Part shown: piece by piece, positions 11,901 to 25,288 of the stretch
Position numbering within the stretch: the stretch's first letter is position 1
How the letters are laid out: the number at the start of each line of letters is the position of its first letter
The notes under the pieces: model-generated
Told to the model about the DNA's origin: nothing
Seen by the model: only the letters and a program-made list of their open reading frames with translations
Databases searched by the model: none
Program-made: the position numbers and the translations under genes
Origin: Guyanagaster necrorhizus
Taxonomy: Eukaryota; Basidiomycota; Agaricomycetes; Agaricales; Physalacriaceae
NCBI RefSeq assembly: GCF_019112545.1
Contig: NW_025064893.1
Span: 186,001 to 250,000 of the forward strand
Direction of reading: 5' to 3'
DNA length: 64,000 nucleotides

Positions 11901-13790
11901 ACAACATTAACAATAAAGTGTGGCTGATGATATGCAGGGTACATGTCCAGCCCTATAATTTGCAAATTCTGCATAACACACTAGAATATGCTAGTAACTG
12001 AGAATCATTAGCCAGTAGAGGACTATGGCTGAGGCTCCAAGCTGATAGTCATGCTAGTCACCAATACTAAGTCTAAAAGGGACTTTGTAAAATAACATAG
12101 CCTGAGGATAAAAATCCCAAGTCAGGTTTGAACTTAGAAAAGTTCTGCATCACACCTTGGAAAATACTAAGTCCAAGTTGGACTTAGAAATGGTACCTCA
12201 AATGGGGCCAATTCTACATGCCACTAAGACAAGTATATTCTAAGACTGCTAGAGGCATAATATCATAGCCAGTTGTGGAGTATTGAGTAAAGATAGCATC
12301 ATCCAGGAGCAGTCAGAGAGAGACCCAATGATCTGTGGCTAGCACTCTGAGTTTTGACTCAAATGCCTAAGTCCAGATTTTCTAGGTATCAGGTGACCTA
12401 AGGGACTTAGAATTGAGAGGAATAGAGTGGATAGGACCGGTTGACTGGGCCTGACTGGGCCTGATCAATCAAGCTACTAAGAATAACTCAGAGGATTAAA
12501 ACTCTGAATAGACAGAAAGGAGTTAGGTATCCACAGGCACTGTAGGCTTAAAATAAAGCTGTGCGGTGGCCAGGCGGGTCTGGGAAAGCCTAGAGGAGTC
12601 CAGGAGTGCCACCATTCCGGAATAATGGCATGATTCCGCTTTAAACAGGAGAAATATTATTTTGAATGCTTTATTTATAGATTCTGTATCTGTTGTTAGT
12701 GTATAAAAGAAGGGAATGGAGGGGAAATAGCAAGCAAGCGACTCATCCCCGCATTCAGGCCTTCCAGCCCACTATAGCTAGTCCCTGGGACAACGGATTT
12801 TGAGTTCTGCTTCGACTTAGTGATTTATTTAAGTTGCTTTGTCACTTAGAGAGAATTGGATTGGAATAATAACTGTATTTTAGGTTTCGGATTAATTTGA
12901 GTTCCAAACTATAAGGGTTTCAGCATCAGAATACAAGTTCTTCAGTTTTGAGGACTGCTAGCCAGCCAAGAGTGCAGCTAGTCAAGCCTAAGTGCTTGAT
13001 AGACTTAGTATTTGGATTTCAGAGTTCATTGGGTTTTGGAATATTCTAAGTTGATTTGGAGTGCAATCTTGCATTGATTCTAAGTTCTAATTATACTTAA
13101 ACATTGCTATAAACTACTCTCATGAGTATTGCATCTTTGAAAGCAAGATAGAGTTGAATAACTGTCTTTATTGACTGTTTCTTTGATTTTACTTAAGACT
13201 GCAAGAGTGCTTCTATCATACTTGAAACAACTGATCTCAACTGTATTTGGTGATTGTGTATTGAGTGGTTAGGTGTTGATGTTTGAGAGTTCATTTCTCA
13301 TTCACCTCTCTTAGTCACTTAGCTGTTACCAAGCACATCACTGGATACTATAAATCTCCATCTGCCCTGCCTGAAACAGAAGCTCACTGGTAAATAAACT
13401 GGATCCTTTCCAATACTTGCCAAAGTAGGTGCATCAGCCTACAAGCTCTGACTCCCAATCAATTGAAAGGTCTATGATGTCTTTAACAAAACACTCCTTA
13501 TTCCCTTTGTCATGCTGGCATTCCCAAATCAAGAATGACCATCACCTCCACTATCAGATCTGATTGATGACAAGAAACACTATAAAATCAATCAAATATT
13601 AAATCATAGATTATGAAAAGTCAAAGCAAAAGAAGATGGAATGACAACAATAGTTGACTACTTGATTAGTTGAAAGGACTATGGCCCTGAATCCAACCAA
13701 TGGGTCAATGAAAAATGAATAGATGCTGATGAAGCCATACATGCATATGAATTATCTCTAAATTAAGCTATCAGGACAATGGTCTTAAGG
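8930..13790 (+). pseudogene. Pol remnant: protease, RT, RNase H, integrase, chromodomain (copy 2)
   Basis: The protease lies near 8940-9260, with its active site changed to LINSG (Asp to Asn). RT runs about 9540-10070, with YLDDIL kept but stops inside the KKK..L.LV.DYWKLN block. RNase H is near 10300-10800. The integrase N-terminal zinc region starts near 10880 and its catalytic core is about 11270-11770. The second long repeat cuts the C-terminal region at 11928. A chromodomain remnant near 13555-13770 ends in LIS-stop-KDYGPESNQWVNEK, where TGA replaces Trp. Chromodomain integrases steer insertion to heterochromatin in chromoviruses. The gene is dead. Confidence 0.82.
11928..13340 (+). repeat. 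Long solo-LTR-like repeat, copy B (inserted in integrase)
   Basis: 1413 bp, second copy of the 4722-6137 repeat. The integrase reads up to GTGTGGCTG on the left and resumes with CTGGATACTATAAATCTCC on the right, in the same protein context. The left flank CTGA and right flank CTGGA look like a 5-bp duplication that lost one base. Differences from copy A are largely CpG to TpG or CpA. Confidence 0.68.
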
Positions 13791-13799
13791 AGGGGGTAA

Positions 13800-14257
13800 T
13801 GTTATGATTTTTCTATTTTCCTTCAACTTTAACCTCTATTTATGCTTAGTCAAAGCACTCAACCTAGCACTTAGGACTGTGGGACAGGCTTAGTCATTAT
13901 AACAAGTCTAGTTGGTCATTGTCTTTCAATGCAATGCTAATGCTCAATGACATATAAAGAATCTTTTGTAGATAGTAATGATGCCCAAGAACAATGGGCA
14001 TAACAATGAGCACAGACACAATAGGTAGTCATAATTATAGCAGAATGCTCTGTAGTATATAAGTAGAATAGCTCTTGCTGGTATACCCCAGCTTCAAGCT
14101 AAAGTTTATTCACACTATTTTATCTTGAGCCTCTTATCAAATGGCCTTGATGCATACTGGTCAATAAAGCACAACAGTGGACTCAGGTGTGACTGTGCAA
14201 AGATGATACAGCATCTGTTTATCACATGTTTTGATTATATGCAACTTAGGTCTAACA
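13800..14257 (+). repeat. 3' LTR of chromovirus copy 2
   Basis: 458 bp, TGTTATGATT...GGTCTAACA, preceded by the purine tract AAGGAGGGGGTAA. The TATA box (GTATATAAGTAG) and AGCTTCAAGCTAAAG motif are present near 14056 and 14088. Confidence 0.9.
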
Positions 14258-17100
14258 GTAATTGCCCTGAAGGTTTGCCTGTTCTGCCTTTTGCCATTGT
14301 CATTCTTTATACATTTTGGTAACTCATTCATTCCATGTATCATATCCCTTTGGGATGTTCATCCAGATGTCTGAGATCATCTTGATATAGGAGGGAGATG
14401 CCCCTTGTTTGAGCATCTCAACCATTCTACCATTATCAGCAACATCATCCCAAATCCTGGCAAGTTTGCCAAGTCATTCCAGCTCATTGAAGTACTCACT
14501 GATGGATTTATCTCCCATCTTGTACTTCTTGATCTTGGTCTTATGTACTTCCTGTACAGCTGGATCAGTGAACTTGTTGTGAAGGAGTTGTTTGAAGACT
14601 GGCCAGGATAGCAGGCAATAATGCTGTCTGATTATTGAATGGAGACTGGGGGAAAGCAAGATCCACCAGACCTTGGCTTTGTCTTTGAGATAAGTGGAGG
14701 CAAAGAAAATCTGATAGACATCAAAAGCAAAGTATACTGAGTATACTTTGAAATACTGTTTGCAGTCAATAAGAAAGCAATCAATGTTATCTGATGCACC
14801 CTTGAAGAGGCATGGCTTGTGAAGTAAGTCAGGTTTATAATTAATGATGGCAGCATCCAGAGGTAGTGCTCCCATCAGATTCAGATATTCATTGAATGGC
14901 AGTCATCACCATTCAGCTGGTGGGCCAAAGAATGAGTAGAGCAAGTTGTCATCAGCAACTGGACTGTTCAGAGGCAGTGTGTCTTTTCATACAATGATTC
15001 TGTTTCACATGGTGAATCTAAGCTTCACTGCTTCTGGATCATCTACTTTGGGTGCCTTTCTGCTGGATCCTGTCTCATCCAGCAGTGGTTGTCTGCTGAG
15101 AAGTCAGCTTCCTTTATCTACCCAGGGATTTTGGAAGCCAGTGGCTTGGCTGGTCAGCTGAGATTGGGACCAGGCAAGCTGACTAGTGGAGTTTCTGGTT
15201 GATGGTGCTGAATATGTATATCATGTTCCAGTGTTTCAGATAGATGGTGCTATGTAAATAACTTGTTTCAGCATAACTGAGAGAGTCTATAGCATAGGTT
15301 CAACTTTATACTTAGACTTATACATCAGGAGATCCCTCAGTTAATCTTCAGAGTGAGCCTTGTTATAAATAAAAATAGCCCATTCAGTTGCAGCATACTG
15401 TAAAATGTCTCTTTTTTCAGTATCATCTGCAGTGGTACACTTCTTTCCTAGAGGCAACATTAGCCAACTAATATCTCTCTATAAAACTGCTGTCCCTTCT
15501 CAATATAGCCTTAAGTATTTTTTCTTCTATTCTTGCTAAATTTCTTCTTCCAAGGCTTCTTCATCCAAAACCTTACCAGGGACCTCTGGATATTCAAAAT
15601 ATTCAGGGAGAGCAAACCAATCACTCTCCTTGCCTTTCTCATCCTCATCATCTATCTCTTTCTCACTGTCCTTAGTGGGGAAGCTACTGGGTTGGTCATA
15701 GATAGATAGAGCATATAGCTTGATTGTCATAGAGGAGCTGATCTTCATTTCTATTGCTGAGTCCTGCAACATTGGGGCTGGTTCTAGGAGGAGACTGCTT
15801 GAGGTGTCAGCTGGTGCTGATTTCAATGTCTCCTTGGTGGCCATCATGTGCTCTCTGTTCCTTCAGTTTACAGTGATACTGGCAGAAGTTTCAATAGAAA
15901 CAAGAGTTGAGGAATAGTCCTGCAACCTTTTCTCTAAGGAATCATTAGAGACTGTAGTCAGAGACATGGATGTTGAGAGAGACTCAAAGCCCATAGGCAT
16001 TGAGGATGGATTTGGAGTTTGAGAGAATAGTATCTGTGTCAGGAGTGCTAGAATGTCTGGGAGAGGGATAAAGGTTCCACTGAGCAGCCTTGCTCAGGGT
16101 GACAGCTTCTGTGGATCCATCTCATGGATCTGTTTCTGCTGGTGTGCTAGGCTAGAAGGGAGAGCCTGAGGTTTTGATTCAGAGGCCATAACAGGTTGGG
16201 GACATGGATTTCCAAGTGGCTGCCTCAAGCTTGCACTAGTGATATTGGTACCAATGGTTGTATCAAGCTTTCTTGTACTTGTTCTGAGCTTAGACTACTG
16301 CATACTTGGCAATGTTATGGGCTTGTTCTTCTGCTTCTGCTCTTGCCCACTCTGCTTGAGTGGCAGTGGAATAGTCTTCAGGTTGAATGTGCTCAACATC
16401 TCTTTGAGCATTGAGATTGACATATAGGTCACTGAGTGTTGATAGTAGTAGGCTAGGAGTTTGAAGGACTGGGCTGGCATTTGATGTTGCATAGAGTGAG
16501 TCATGTCCAGAGTCTGGAGATGCATATCAGGAGCATAAAGCCATCTAAGTGGCATCAAGGGAGTCCTGGGCATGGTCTCTAATGCTATATTCAGGTGGGA
16601 TGGTGGAAGGGTCAGAAAATGGCTTAGCATCAAAGAAGTCATTGGGCAGATCCTCATCCTTGTGGTTTGGGATTGAAGGAAAATGCACTGGCCATACCCA
16701 CAGATTCCTGAACCCAGTGAGCTGAGGGTTGCTATTTCTGCTATTTGTTCATTGGAGTCTGAGGGGATATTGGTGTCCTTCTTCTTCTTCAACATCCTGT
16801 GAACCCAAGCTGCTAGGTCCAGCTTCAGATATGAGTCTGACTGAGGGGTGGAAGGAGACTCAGGCAGAGGCAGGGATGTCATGGAAGGGGAGGTCAGATG
16901 TGACATTTCTGAGAATTTGTTGTACTTGCTGAAAAGCATGATAGTGTCTGACTATCTAAGCTGTTACTGATTGTCATTTGTGGCAAAGTTGTATGATGGC
17001 CAGTAAACCTAGAATCATTCCAATGATGGAAGCCAATAGTTTAAAGAAGTCATCAGTGAGATCAGAAGTTGATGTGTTTGATAGTGGCATTCAGTTTTCT
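14258..17100 (-). pseudogene. Gag remnant (chromovirus copy 5)
   Basis: Translation from the ATG at 17100-17098 gives the family N-terminus with a hydrophobic segment, then a Ser/Pro-rich linker. One 214-codon open stretch of this linker lies at 16295-16939. The capsid-like domain is at about 14875-14474 (KGASDNIDCFLIDCKQYF and WWILLSPSLHS). The sequence ends at 14258 just before where the CCHC knuckle should be. Several in-frame stops are present. Confidence 0.78.
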
Positions 17101-17147
17101 TCATGCCAGTGTGCATAAGAAAAGAGAAGTGTAAGCTTCAAGCTAAT

Positions 17148-17434
17148 TATTAAGCCCAAGTCACATATGATCTGAACATATAATAAACTAGCACTGTATT
17201 GAGTTTATACAGTCATACTAGAGTTCACTTATATGTGTTTGTTGATCTGATACTTCAAGGCCAAAGATGATCAGCTCAAGATGAAGTGGTAGAAGAATAA
17301 ACTTTAGCTCAAAGCTGAGGATATACAGCAAGAGCTACACTACTTATATACTGTTTGAGTCTGAGTTAAATATATCTCTACTAATTGTGAGTTTCTATAT
17401 TCTAGTGCTCTTTGTCCTTGAGCATCATTACTAC
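17148..17434 (-). repeat. 5' LTR of copy 5, part 1 (split)
   Basis: Top strand starts TATTAAGCCC (decayed TGTTAG) and breaks off in the target site ACTAC at 17430-17434. The rest of the LTR resumes at 34247 after the matching ACTAC at 34242-34246. Confidence 0.85.
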
Positions 17435-17585
17435 TATTATGATTTTTATCTTTTCTCCTATCTTTTTCTTTCATTTTTACAGTTTCCACTTAGTCAGAGT
17501 GCCTAGCACTAGCACTTAGGACCATGAGACTGGCTTATTCATCATAACAGGCCCAGTTGATCATTGTTTTTTGGCACAACACAGT
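17435..17585 (+). repeat. 5' LTR of copy 3, part 1 (split by copy 4)
   Basis: Begins TATTATGATTTTTATC (decayed TGTTATG) and ends with ACAGT, the left target duplication of copy 4. It continues at 25754 after the second ACAGT. Confidence 0.88.
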
Positions 17586-18045
17586 TGTTAGACCCAAGCA
17601 TCATGTGAACAAACTACACATGATAAACAGATGTCTCCTCATACTTCAGGAGATCAACTGAGTCTACTGATGCATAGTTAGATCAGTGTGTCACAAGGCC
17701 AAATAAATCAGCTCAAGAAAAGATGGTGTGAAAATAAACTTTAGCTCAAAGCTGGGGATTATCAGCAAGAGCAAGCATCTTAAATACTATACATTATCTG
17801 CTAATAATAATGTCTATCTATTGTATCTTTCTGAGTCCATTGTGCCCATTGTTCTTAGGTGTTGCTATCATACACAAAAGGATGGTTGTGCATTGTCAGG
17901 CAATGCTGTTGCATTGAAAGACAATAACTGACTTGGCCTAGTTGTGATGACTAAGCCTCATCTCACAGTCTTAAGCACTCATTCTAGCACTCTGACTGAG
18001 CATAAATAAGAGTTAAATCGAGGAAAAGATAGAAAAATCATAATA
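17586..18045 (-). repeat. 3' LTR of chromovirus copy 4
   Basis: 460 bp. On the top strand TGTTAGACCC...AAATCATAATA, the last word being a decayed TAACA. The polypurine tract (element strand GGAGGGAGTAA type) lies just right of it, near 18046-18060. Confidence 0.92.
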
Positions 18046-18059
18046 TTACTCCCTCCTTA

Positions 18060-21000
18060 AGACCATTATCCTGATGGCTTAATTAAGGGATAATTCATAG
18101 TCCTGTATGGCATCATCTGCATTCATGAGCTGCTCATTGACCCACTGGTTAGATTCAGGCCTGTAACCTTTCCAGCTGACCAAATAATTGACTGTTGTCA
18201 TTATTCCACTGCCTTTAGCCTTGACTTTTTGTAATTTATGGTTTAAGACCTGGTTGATTTTGTAATGTTCCTTATCATCAATGAGGTTGGGAGGTAGTGG
18301 TGGAGGGCATTTTTGATTAGAGAATATGGGTGTGATGTATAGTGTTAATAATAACTCATTGAAGACATTATGTATCTTTCAAGCTAGCAGGAGGTGAAGT
18401 TTATAGGTGGCCAGTACATTTGTCAGCTAGTTTGCATTTAGGGCATGGAAGGTGAAGGTTGATCATGTCAAGCCAAACCTTGTCATTGATGGAGTACTTG
18501 TGTACAGTACAGTGATGTTTGTCATATTGGTTTTTCATAGTTGTTGCAGCCTTTTCAAGGGCTGCCTTGGTTTCCATGTGAATCTTTGCTATGATAGTGG
18601 CAAAGTTGGTCAATGCAGATGTGGTGACCTGATAGTGCTCAGTCTGAGCAATATTCAGGTGTCAGCCATAGTTAATGAAGAATGGTGTTTTCCCTATAGC
18701 TGAGTGTACTCAATTATTGTGTTGGAAGGTGGTGAGAGCCAGCCATTCTACTCAGTCATCCTGCTGATAATTTATAAAGAGATGGAGGTACTTCTCGACT
18801 TCTTGGTTGGCTCATTTGGTTTGGCCATCTGTCTGTGAGTGATATGCAGTGAATGCATTATGTTTGATGTTTAAGAGTTGATAGAGATTGTTGAGAAACT
18901 TGAACACAAATTGTGGGCCTCTATCTGAAATGACAGCTTGCAGCATTCTATATTTAGCATAGACTTCATCATGCAAAATCTTCACCCATCCTTCAGAAGT
19001 TCATTCCATTGAACAAGTGATTGGGATGATTGCTTTTGAGAAGCAGTCCACTATAATGATAATGGCATTATAGCCATTACAGTCTGATAATCCAGTGATC
19101 ATATCCACTGAAATGTAGGTCCATGGTGATAATGGGATCTCATTTGGGTGTAGTGGGACAGCCTGGACCTGTGTTGATGCTTTGCCTCATTGGCAAACTT
19201 CACATGCCTTGATATAAGCAGTGATGTTATTGCCCATTTTGGACCACCAGTACTCTCATAGTATTAGCTCTTTGGTTTTGGTGATGCCAGGGTGGCCAGC
19301 AGTTGCATGGTCATAGCAGGTGGCAATGATTTTGCCATGCAGAGCTTTGTCCTGAGGGATATAGATTCGTCCATCATAATGGATCAAGCCCCCTTCCTTT
19401 GTCATTTCTTGTTCATGATTGAGTGATGGAGCTACCTGCTGATCCCACTTGTGGGTATCATGAGTTGCACTCTTGATATGTTCATGAATCTCTTCTTCTG
19501 TTGACATTATCATGGCCTGGAAATGTTCAGGCCTCAATAATACAACTCCTTCATTGTCTTTCTCTCCTTGGTCATGGTCTGTGCATTGGCTGAGAAGGTC
19601 AGCCTTCTTGTTGGTGATTCCTGCCTTGTGGTAAAGTGTGTATTGGTATTGACTGAGTTCAGTAACCCATCTGGCCTGCCAATGGTTCAGCTTTTGAGGT
19701 TGCCTGAAATACTGTAGATTTTGATGATCTGTCCAGATCTTGAAAATCTCTGTTGCCCTGATTAGATAGTGTCATCACTCTTCCAGGGTAAGCATGATGG
19801 CTAATAGTTTCTTGTCATAGATTTCATAGTTTCATTTGGTGAGTGTGAGTGCCTTGGACAGGAACACAACAGGATGCCATTTACCATCTTGTTCTTGAGA
19901 TAAGATGGTGCTGATAGCACCTTTGCTTGAGTCAGCCTCAATCCAAAACCTCCCTTCCTGTGTTGGGATGGTAAGGACTATGTCCTCAGCAAGTCATTGC
20001 TTTAGGTCATTGAATGCAGTCTGTTGAGAGGGGCCCCAAGTCCAAGGGGCATTACTGGTCAGCTGGGTCATTGGTCAGATGATCTTGCTATAGTCATGAA
20101 TGAACTGGCAGTAGAAGTTCATGAAGCCAAGAAAGGATTGTAATTCTTTCTTCTTGATTGACTCTGGCCACTCCATTACCCCTGCTACTTTGACAGGATC
20201 TATCTTGATGCTCCCTTCACTAATGATGACTCTGAGATATTCAGTTTTGAGCACCTCAAATTCACATTTCTTTGCTTTAAGGAACAATTTGTGCTTTTTC
20301 ATGAGGGCCAGTACTTGACATACCAGCTGTCAGTGTTCCTCTTTGGTCTTAGACATGATGAGAATATTATCCAGGTAAATTGTCACTTTTCTGATAGCAA
20401 TGAGATCTTTGAATATATCATTCATCATCCACTGGAAGGTGGCTGGTAAGTTCATTAGGCTGAAGAACATCACTATTGGCTTGAACAGTCCTCAGTTTGT
20501 ATGGAAGGTGGCCTTCCATTCATCACCTTTCTTGATCTGTACATTGTTATAACCCTATCAGACATTGAGCTTTGTATAATATTGTGCACCTCAGAGTTTG
20601 TCCATCAGTTCAGAGATTAGCAGAAGCAGATAATGATTCTTGATCATCATTTTGTTGAGCTTCTGGTAATCTTGTACTGGCCAGAGCTTCCTATCTTTCT
20701 TTTTGATAAAGAAAAAAGGGGAGGCCATCAGAGACTTTGATGGCCAGATTTGTCCACTTGATAGATTTTCATCCAGGAACTTGTTGAGTTCCTGCTGCTC
20801 ATGATTGCCAAGTGGATAGGTCTTGCAATCTAAGTTGGTGTTTGCATTTGGAATTAATTCAATTGTGTGATCCCACAGTTTCAGGATAGGTAACTCATTG
20901 AAACTCTTCTTTTCAAAGAGATCATGATAGTCTCATGCCCATTTGGGCACCATCTCCTCAAATGTTTTCTCCTCCTTCCCTGCATTGGCTTTTTCTGCTA

Positions 21001-21560
21001 GATCATTGGCATGATGGATAGCTCATATATGAATTGCCTCCTGCAACTCAATGGTGAGAATGGTCTCACCATCCTCCATCTCCTCATCCCATTGATCTTC
21101 TGGGTCCTCATCAGGTAATTCAAATGGAATTTTCTGACATCATCATCTCACAAATGTAATTCTCCTGGTCTTTCAGTTAATCAGCAGGTTATAACATATT
21201 AACCAGCCATAGCCAAAGAAGATCCTCTTGGTTCCAAGGTCCATGATGGCCAAGTCAAGTTGTTCAGAATGATTGCTGATTGTGAGTCTGAGCTCAATGA
21301 ATTTGGTAATTGAACCAGCTTGGTTCTTGGTTCCATCCACATTATAGACAGGAATTGAGGCTGCTGTTGCTTGGGTGGAGAGCTGATGCTTATTGATGAA
21401 AGCCCAATTGATTGAGCTTCCCATGCAGCTGCTGTCGATTAGAGCAACTATGGCATGAACAGATTGAGACATGAGCATCTCAATCTGGGCTTTGGCTAGT
21501 AGATCTCATCCAGTTGTTTTAGACTGATGAATGAACTTTTATGGTCCTCAGAGTTTGTCA
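18060..21560 (-). pseudogene. Pol remnant (chromovirus copy 4)
   Basis: Protease lies near 21478-21170, where the active site reads LIDSS instead of the usual D-S/T-G. RT is about 20760-20080; its catalytic box reads YLDNIL, one Asp of the YxDD motif replaced by Asn. RNase H is about 20050-19540. The integrase begins near 19537 with an HHCC zinc region (YDHATAGHPG) and extends to about 18330. A chromodomain remnant lies near 18290-18085. These are the domains and order of a Ty3-type Pol, but the damaged catalytic residues and stops make it non-functional. Confidence 0.85.
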
Positions 21561-22059
21561 AGCTATTCCAAGACTTGACACTGTTTGGTTCTCCTTATTC
21601 CTTCTACCATTTCATCAACTACTTCTTTGGCTTGAGTTTTGTGGACTCAGTTTTTAAGCATGGCTTTTGTTACAGCTTCATTTTTGGCATCTTTGATGGC
21701 CCTCCAGGTCCATTCAGTATCAAAGGGTTTGAGCCAAGCAGTGGAGCTCTCTGCCTCTGTTCAGCCCACAGGCATTTCAGCTTTTTCTGGTAATTCTTGG
21801 GTGTGCAAGATAGATAACTGGGGTATATTTGAATGCATAGGTAGGATAGGCATAGGGGTAACTACAGAAATACTGTCAGTCTGACTAGCAGCTGTTACTG
21901 GTGCACCATAAAAGTCTTTGGCCAACCCAGTGGAATCACTCACTGGTTGGCCCCATCTTTTACTTCCTCCACCTTTGTTTCCTTGCTGAGCTCTTCTTCT
22001 TCCTTTTGTAAGTTGGCAACCTGCACTCTGATGTCTTTACAGGTCCTCTTCTTCTTCAG

Positions 22060-25000
22060 GCAGTCCTTTGCCATGTGGCCCTTCTGGCCTCAGTTGAAGC
22101 ACTTACCCTTCTTCTTCATCCAATCTATGTCCATTGGCTTCTTGGCTCCTGTGTACATGGTCCCTGTTTCAGTCTTCTGTGTTCCATAGGTGGGGGCTGT
22201 TGAGGGTTCTGATGATTTTCTGGCAGTTGTCCCTGATGATTTGCTTGGGGTTAGTGGGGTTGATTTCTTAGGGTAATCTTGAAGGGTCAACAATTCTGCT
22301 TTCTGCCTTTATCACTCCTTGTACATCTTGATGATCCTTTCCTTCCATTTATCATATCCCACTGGCATCAATGCTTTGATGCCAATGGCAGAGATCATCA
22401 TAATATAGGAGGAGGGAATGCCTCTCTTGAGGGCCTCAACCATTTGCTCATCATTTGCTATATCATCTTGGATGCCAGTGAGCTTGGTGAGCTGTTCCAG
22501 CTTGTCAAAGTAGTTGGTGGCCACTTTGTCTCCCATCTTGTATTCCTTGATCTTTTGTTTGTGTACTTCTTGTACCACTGGATCAATAAATTTGTCATAT
22601 AACATTTGTTTAAAGACTGGCCACAAGGGATACCAGTAGTGCTTCTGAGTTGATGATTGGAAGTTTGGGGAGATAAGAATCCACCAAGTCTTTGCCTTCT
22701 CTTCTAAATAGGAGGCTGCAAATGTGACCTTATTCATGTCAGTCTCAAGGTATCTGATGTAAACCTCAAAGTACTGTTCACAATCAATGAGGAATTGGTC
22801 AATGTCATCAGATGCCCCCTTGAAGGGGTGGAGTTTGCATAGCAAATCTGGTTGGCACTGTAGGATGGCTATATTGTCAGGCAGAGTGCCTATTGGATTA
22901 GGCCATTCTGAGAACAGAGGATGACTCTATTTGAGTGAGGGTTCAGGAATGGAATGGAGGGAGTTGTTATCTGTGACAGGACTCCCCTGTGGTACTGCTT
23001 CCTTTCAGACAATGATGCTGTCCCATATGGTAAATCCAAGTTGAACAGCCTTGGGGTCATCCTGTATTGGCTTCTTCTCTTTCTCACCCCTAGTTACCTC
23101 ATCAGGAGGAGGCTGAGCCCCTAGAATTCGGCTTCCTTTGCTGGTCCAGGGGTTTTGGTATGAACTCAGCAGGCCTCTTAGCTGAGGTCAGGTTTGAGAT
23201 AGCCAAGTTGCCATAGAGGAGAATAAGGGGGCAGTGTATGAAAATATACTGCAGACTGATGAGGCCATATATACAACTCACTTTAGAGTAATGGGGGATG
23301 ACCATGGCATTGATTGAACCAAGGGTGCTGGCTGATACTTTGGTGGCCTGCTGACCAGGTTCTCAGAATGCCTCTTGTTGTATTGCTGGATGGCATAGTC
23401 AGTTGCCACATGTCCCAGGATCTCTGTTCATTTGTTAGATATGGAATGCAAATATAATTGTCCCATTTGCAATGCCATCCAGATAGCATTATGCTATAAA
23501 AAGTTTACTCCCTGCAGGTATAGCTTCTGGTATTCCTGCATCCTAGCCTCCTGAATTGCCTTTTCCAGTTCTTCTTCATCTATATCCTTCTGTAATCTGT
23601 AAGCGAGTTTCCTGCTAGCACAAGGCAGTTCACTATTCTCAGTTTCCTTGTCTTTCTCAGGCTTGTCACTCTCCTCTTTCTCAAGGAGAAAAGTGATAGG
23701 CTGATCATAAAAACTCTTCATGTCTCTGTTCAGTCGTTCTATCTTTGTCAACCTGCTACTCTAGCTGGATGCTGGGCTCAGTGGTGGGGCCTGAAAAGTC
23801 TGAGGCATTGAGGTAAGTGGAAGCAGGCTGACTTCCAATATCAGAGTCATACTGGTTCTCTCCTGCCACTCATGCTGTCACCACTTGCTCATGATAGAGC
23901 TGGACATTTTTTTGGTATCTGTCATCGAGGAGCTGCCCAACCACCCTGCTCCCAAGGAACTCTCAGAGGGTGCAGACAGGGATGTGGGCATTATTAGGTA
24001 CTCATAGTCCATAGTACCTGAGGATGGACTCGTCATCCTCGAACATAGTGTCAATGCTAGAGGTTCTTCTGGAAGAGGGATACTAAGAGGTTGGGGAGTG
24101 GGTGGGGGTTCTTAGAATATCATCCTGAGCTGAAGGAGGGATTCCATCACTCTGGGCTCAGGCTTCATTGGTAGTGAGGATTTCTGCATTTGCCCAGACT
24201 GCTGGAGCCCAGAGGTTGGATTCTGAAGTGCTGGATTCTCTGAATACTAGGGTAGAGAGCAAACAGTCAGCTTATACTGGCATAAGGACCAACATGACCT
24301 CTGGTCAGAGCCTATACCAGTTGAATATGTTGGCTCTCACCAGTTGGTCTCTTTTGTTGCTCTACTGCTGCTCTCTATGCTGCCAATCATACTCAGCAGC
24401 CCTTCATGCCTGCCTCTCATAGATAAGGCACTCTTTGAGCTCACTACAGGCTGGCTGGAGAATGTCTCACTGTCTGTGCTTTTTCTGTTGAAGGGTGTTA
24501 TCATAGTTGAAGAGGACATTAAGGTCCCATGCAGAGAATAATCAGTGGATAATTTCATTGTGGTTTTCTCAAATCTGCTGCTTGTCATTGAGACAGTCTG
24601 AGGGCATCCACTTCATCTCACTGCTGGTCCCAACCAAATGGTGGCTTGAGGCAGGGGTGCTGTAAGGCTGGCTTCCAGATCCTATGCAGTGAGCTCTCAT
24701 AGCCATCTGAGTGAGACTGAGGGAATCTCTGGCATGGTCACCAATCCCATGAGTTCGAGAGATTCTAGAAGGGTCAGGAGAGGGAGACTGCTGAAAGAAG
24801 TCTCTCAGGAGGTCCTTGTCCTCATAGTCAGAAATGGTGACTTGCTGCCAGAGGTTTCAGAATCCTGTGAGATGATCATTGCTGTTTCTACTATTTGGTT
24901 GAGGGAGGTATCTGTATCTCTCCTCTTATGGAACATCCTCTTGATTTATGCTGCTAGGTCTGGCTTCAGATAAGAGGCTTGTCAGGAGCTGATGGGATGT

Positions 25001-25232
25001 TCATCAGGATTCTGAGATATCATGGAGAGGGAGATCGGGGGTTACATTGTGAAGGATATGTTGAATGTGTTGAAACTCATTGTAGTGCCTGATCACTCAA
25101 GCAGTGATTGATTGACATCTCCAACACAGCTGGATGATCACCAATAATCCCAACAAAGTTCCAATGATAGAGGCAAGGAGTTCAAAGAACTCTCAGTCAA
25201 AGTTTGGGTCTGATGCATTAACAGAGGGCATT
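22060..25232 (-). pseudogene. Gag remnant (chromovirus copy 4)
   Basis: The start codon is at 25232-25230 by comparison with four other copies. The N-terminal hydrophobic segment reads ELLASIIGTLLGLLVII. A Ser/Pro-rich linker follows. The capsid-like domain is open at 22845-22312 (KGASDDIDQFLIDCEQYF). The zinc knuckle near 22110-22060 reads CFN-stop-GQKGHMAKDC, the second Cys replaced by a stop. Confidence 0.83.
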
Positions 25233-25288
25233 TGGTTTCCTCCACACTATAGTGCATGAGGAAAAGGAAGATCAAGCTTCAAGCTAAT

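Larger units (their letters stand above)
3282..14257 (+). mobile_element. Ty3/gypsy chromovirus copy 2, both LTRs, with two nested long repeats
   Basis: Plus-strand copy with LTRs at 3282-3738 (457 bp) and 13800-14257 (458 bp). Internal order is primer-binding region, Gag, CCHC knuckle, aspartic protease, RT, RNase H, integrase, chromodomain and polypurine tract (about 13785-13799). Two ~1.4-kb insertions (4722-6137 and 11928-13340) interrupt Gag and integrase; without them the element is about 8.1 kb, matching copy 4. The flanks do not match: the left flank is plus-strand integrase, the right flank is minus-strand Gag, and TGCCT/GTAAT is not a duplication. The copy may be recombinant, or a flank may be deleted. 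All coding regions are broken by stops. Confidence 0.85.

Noticed and set aside
16295..16939. Long minus-strand open frame (214 codons) that could pass as a host gene
   Set aside because: It aligns with the Gag linker of the chromovirus family and lies between a Gag start and a capsid domain.
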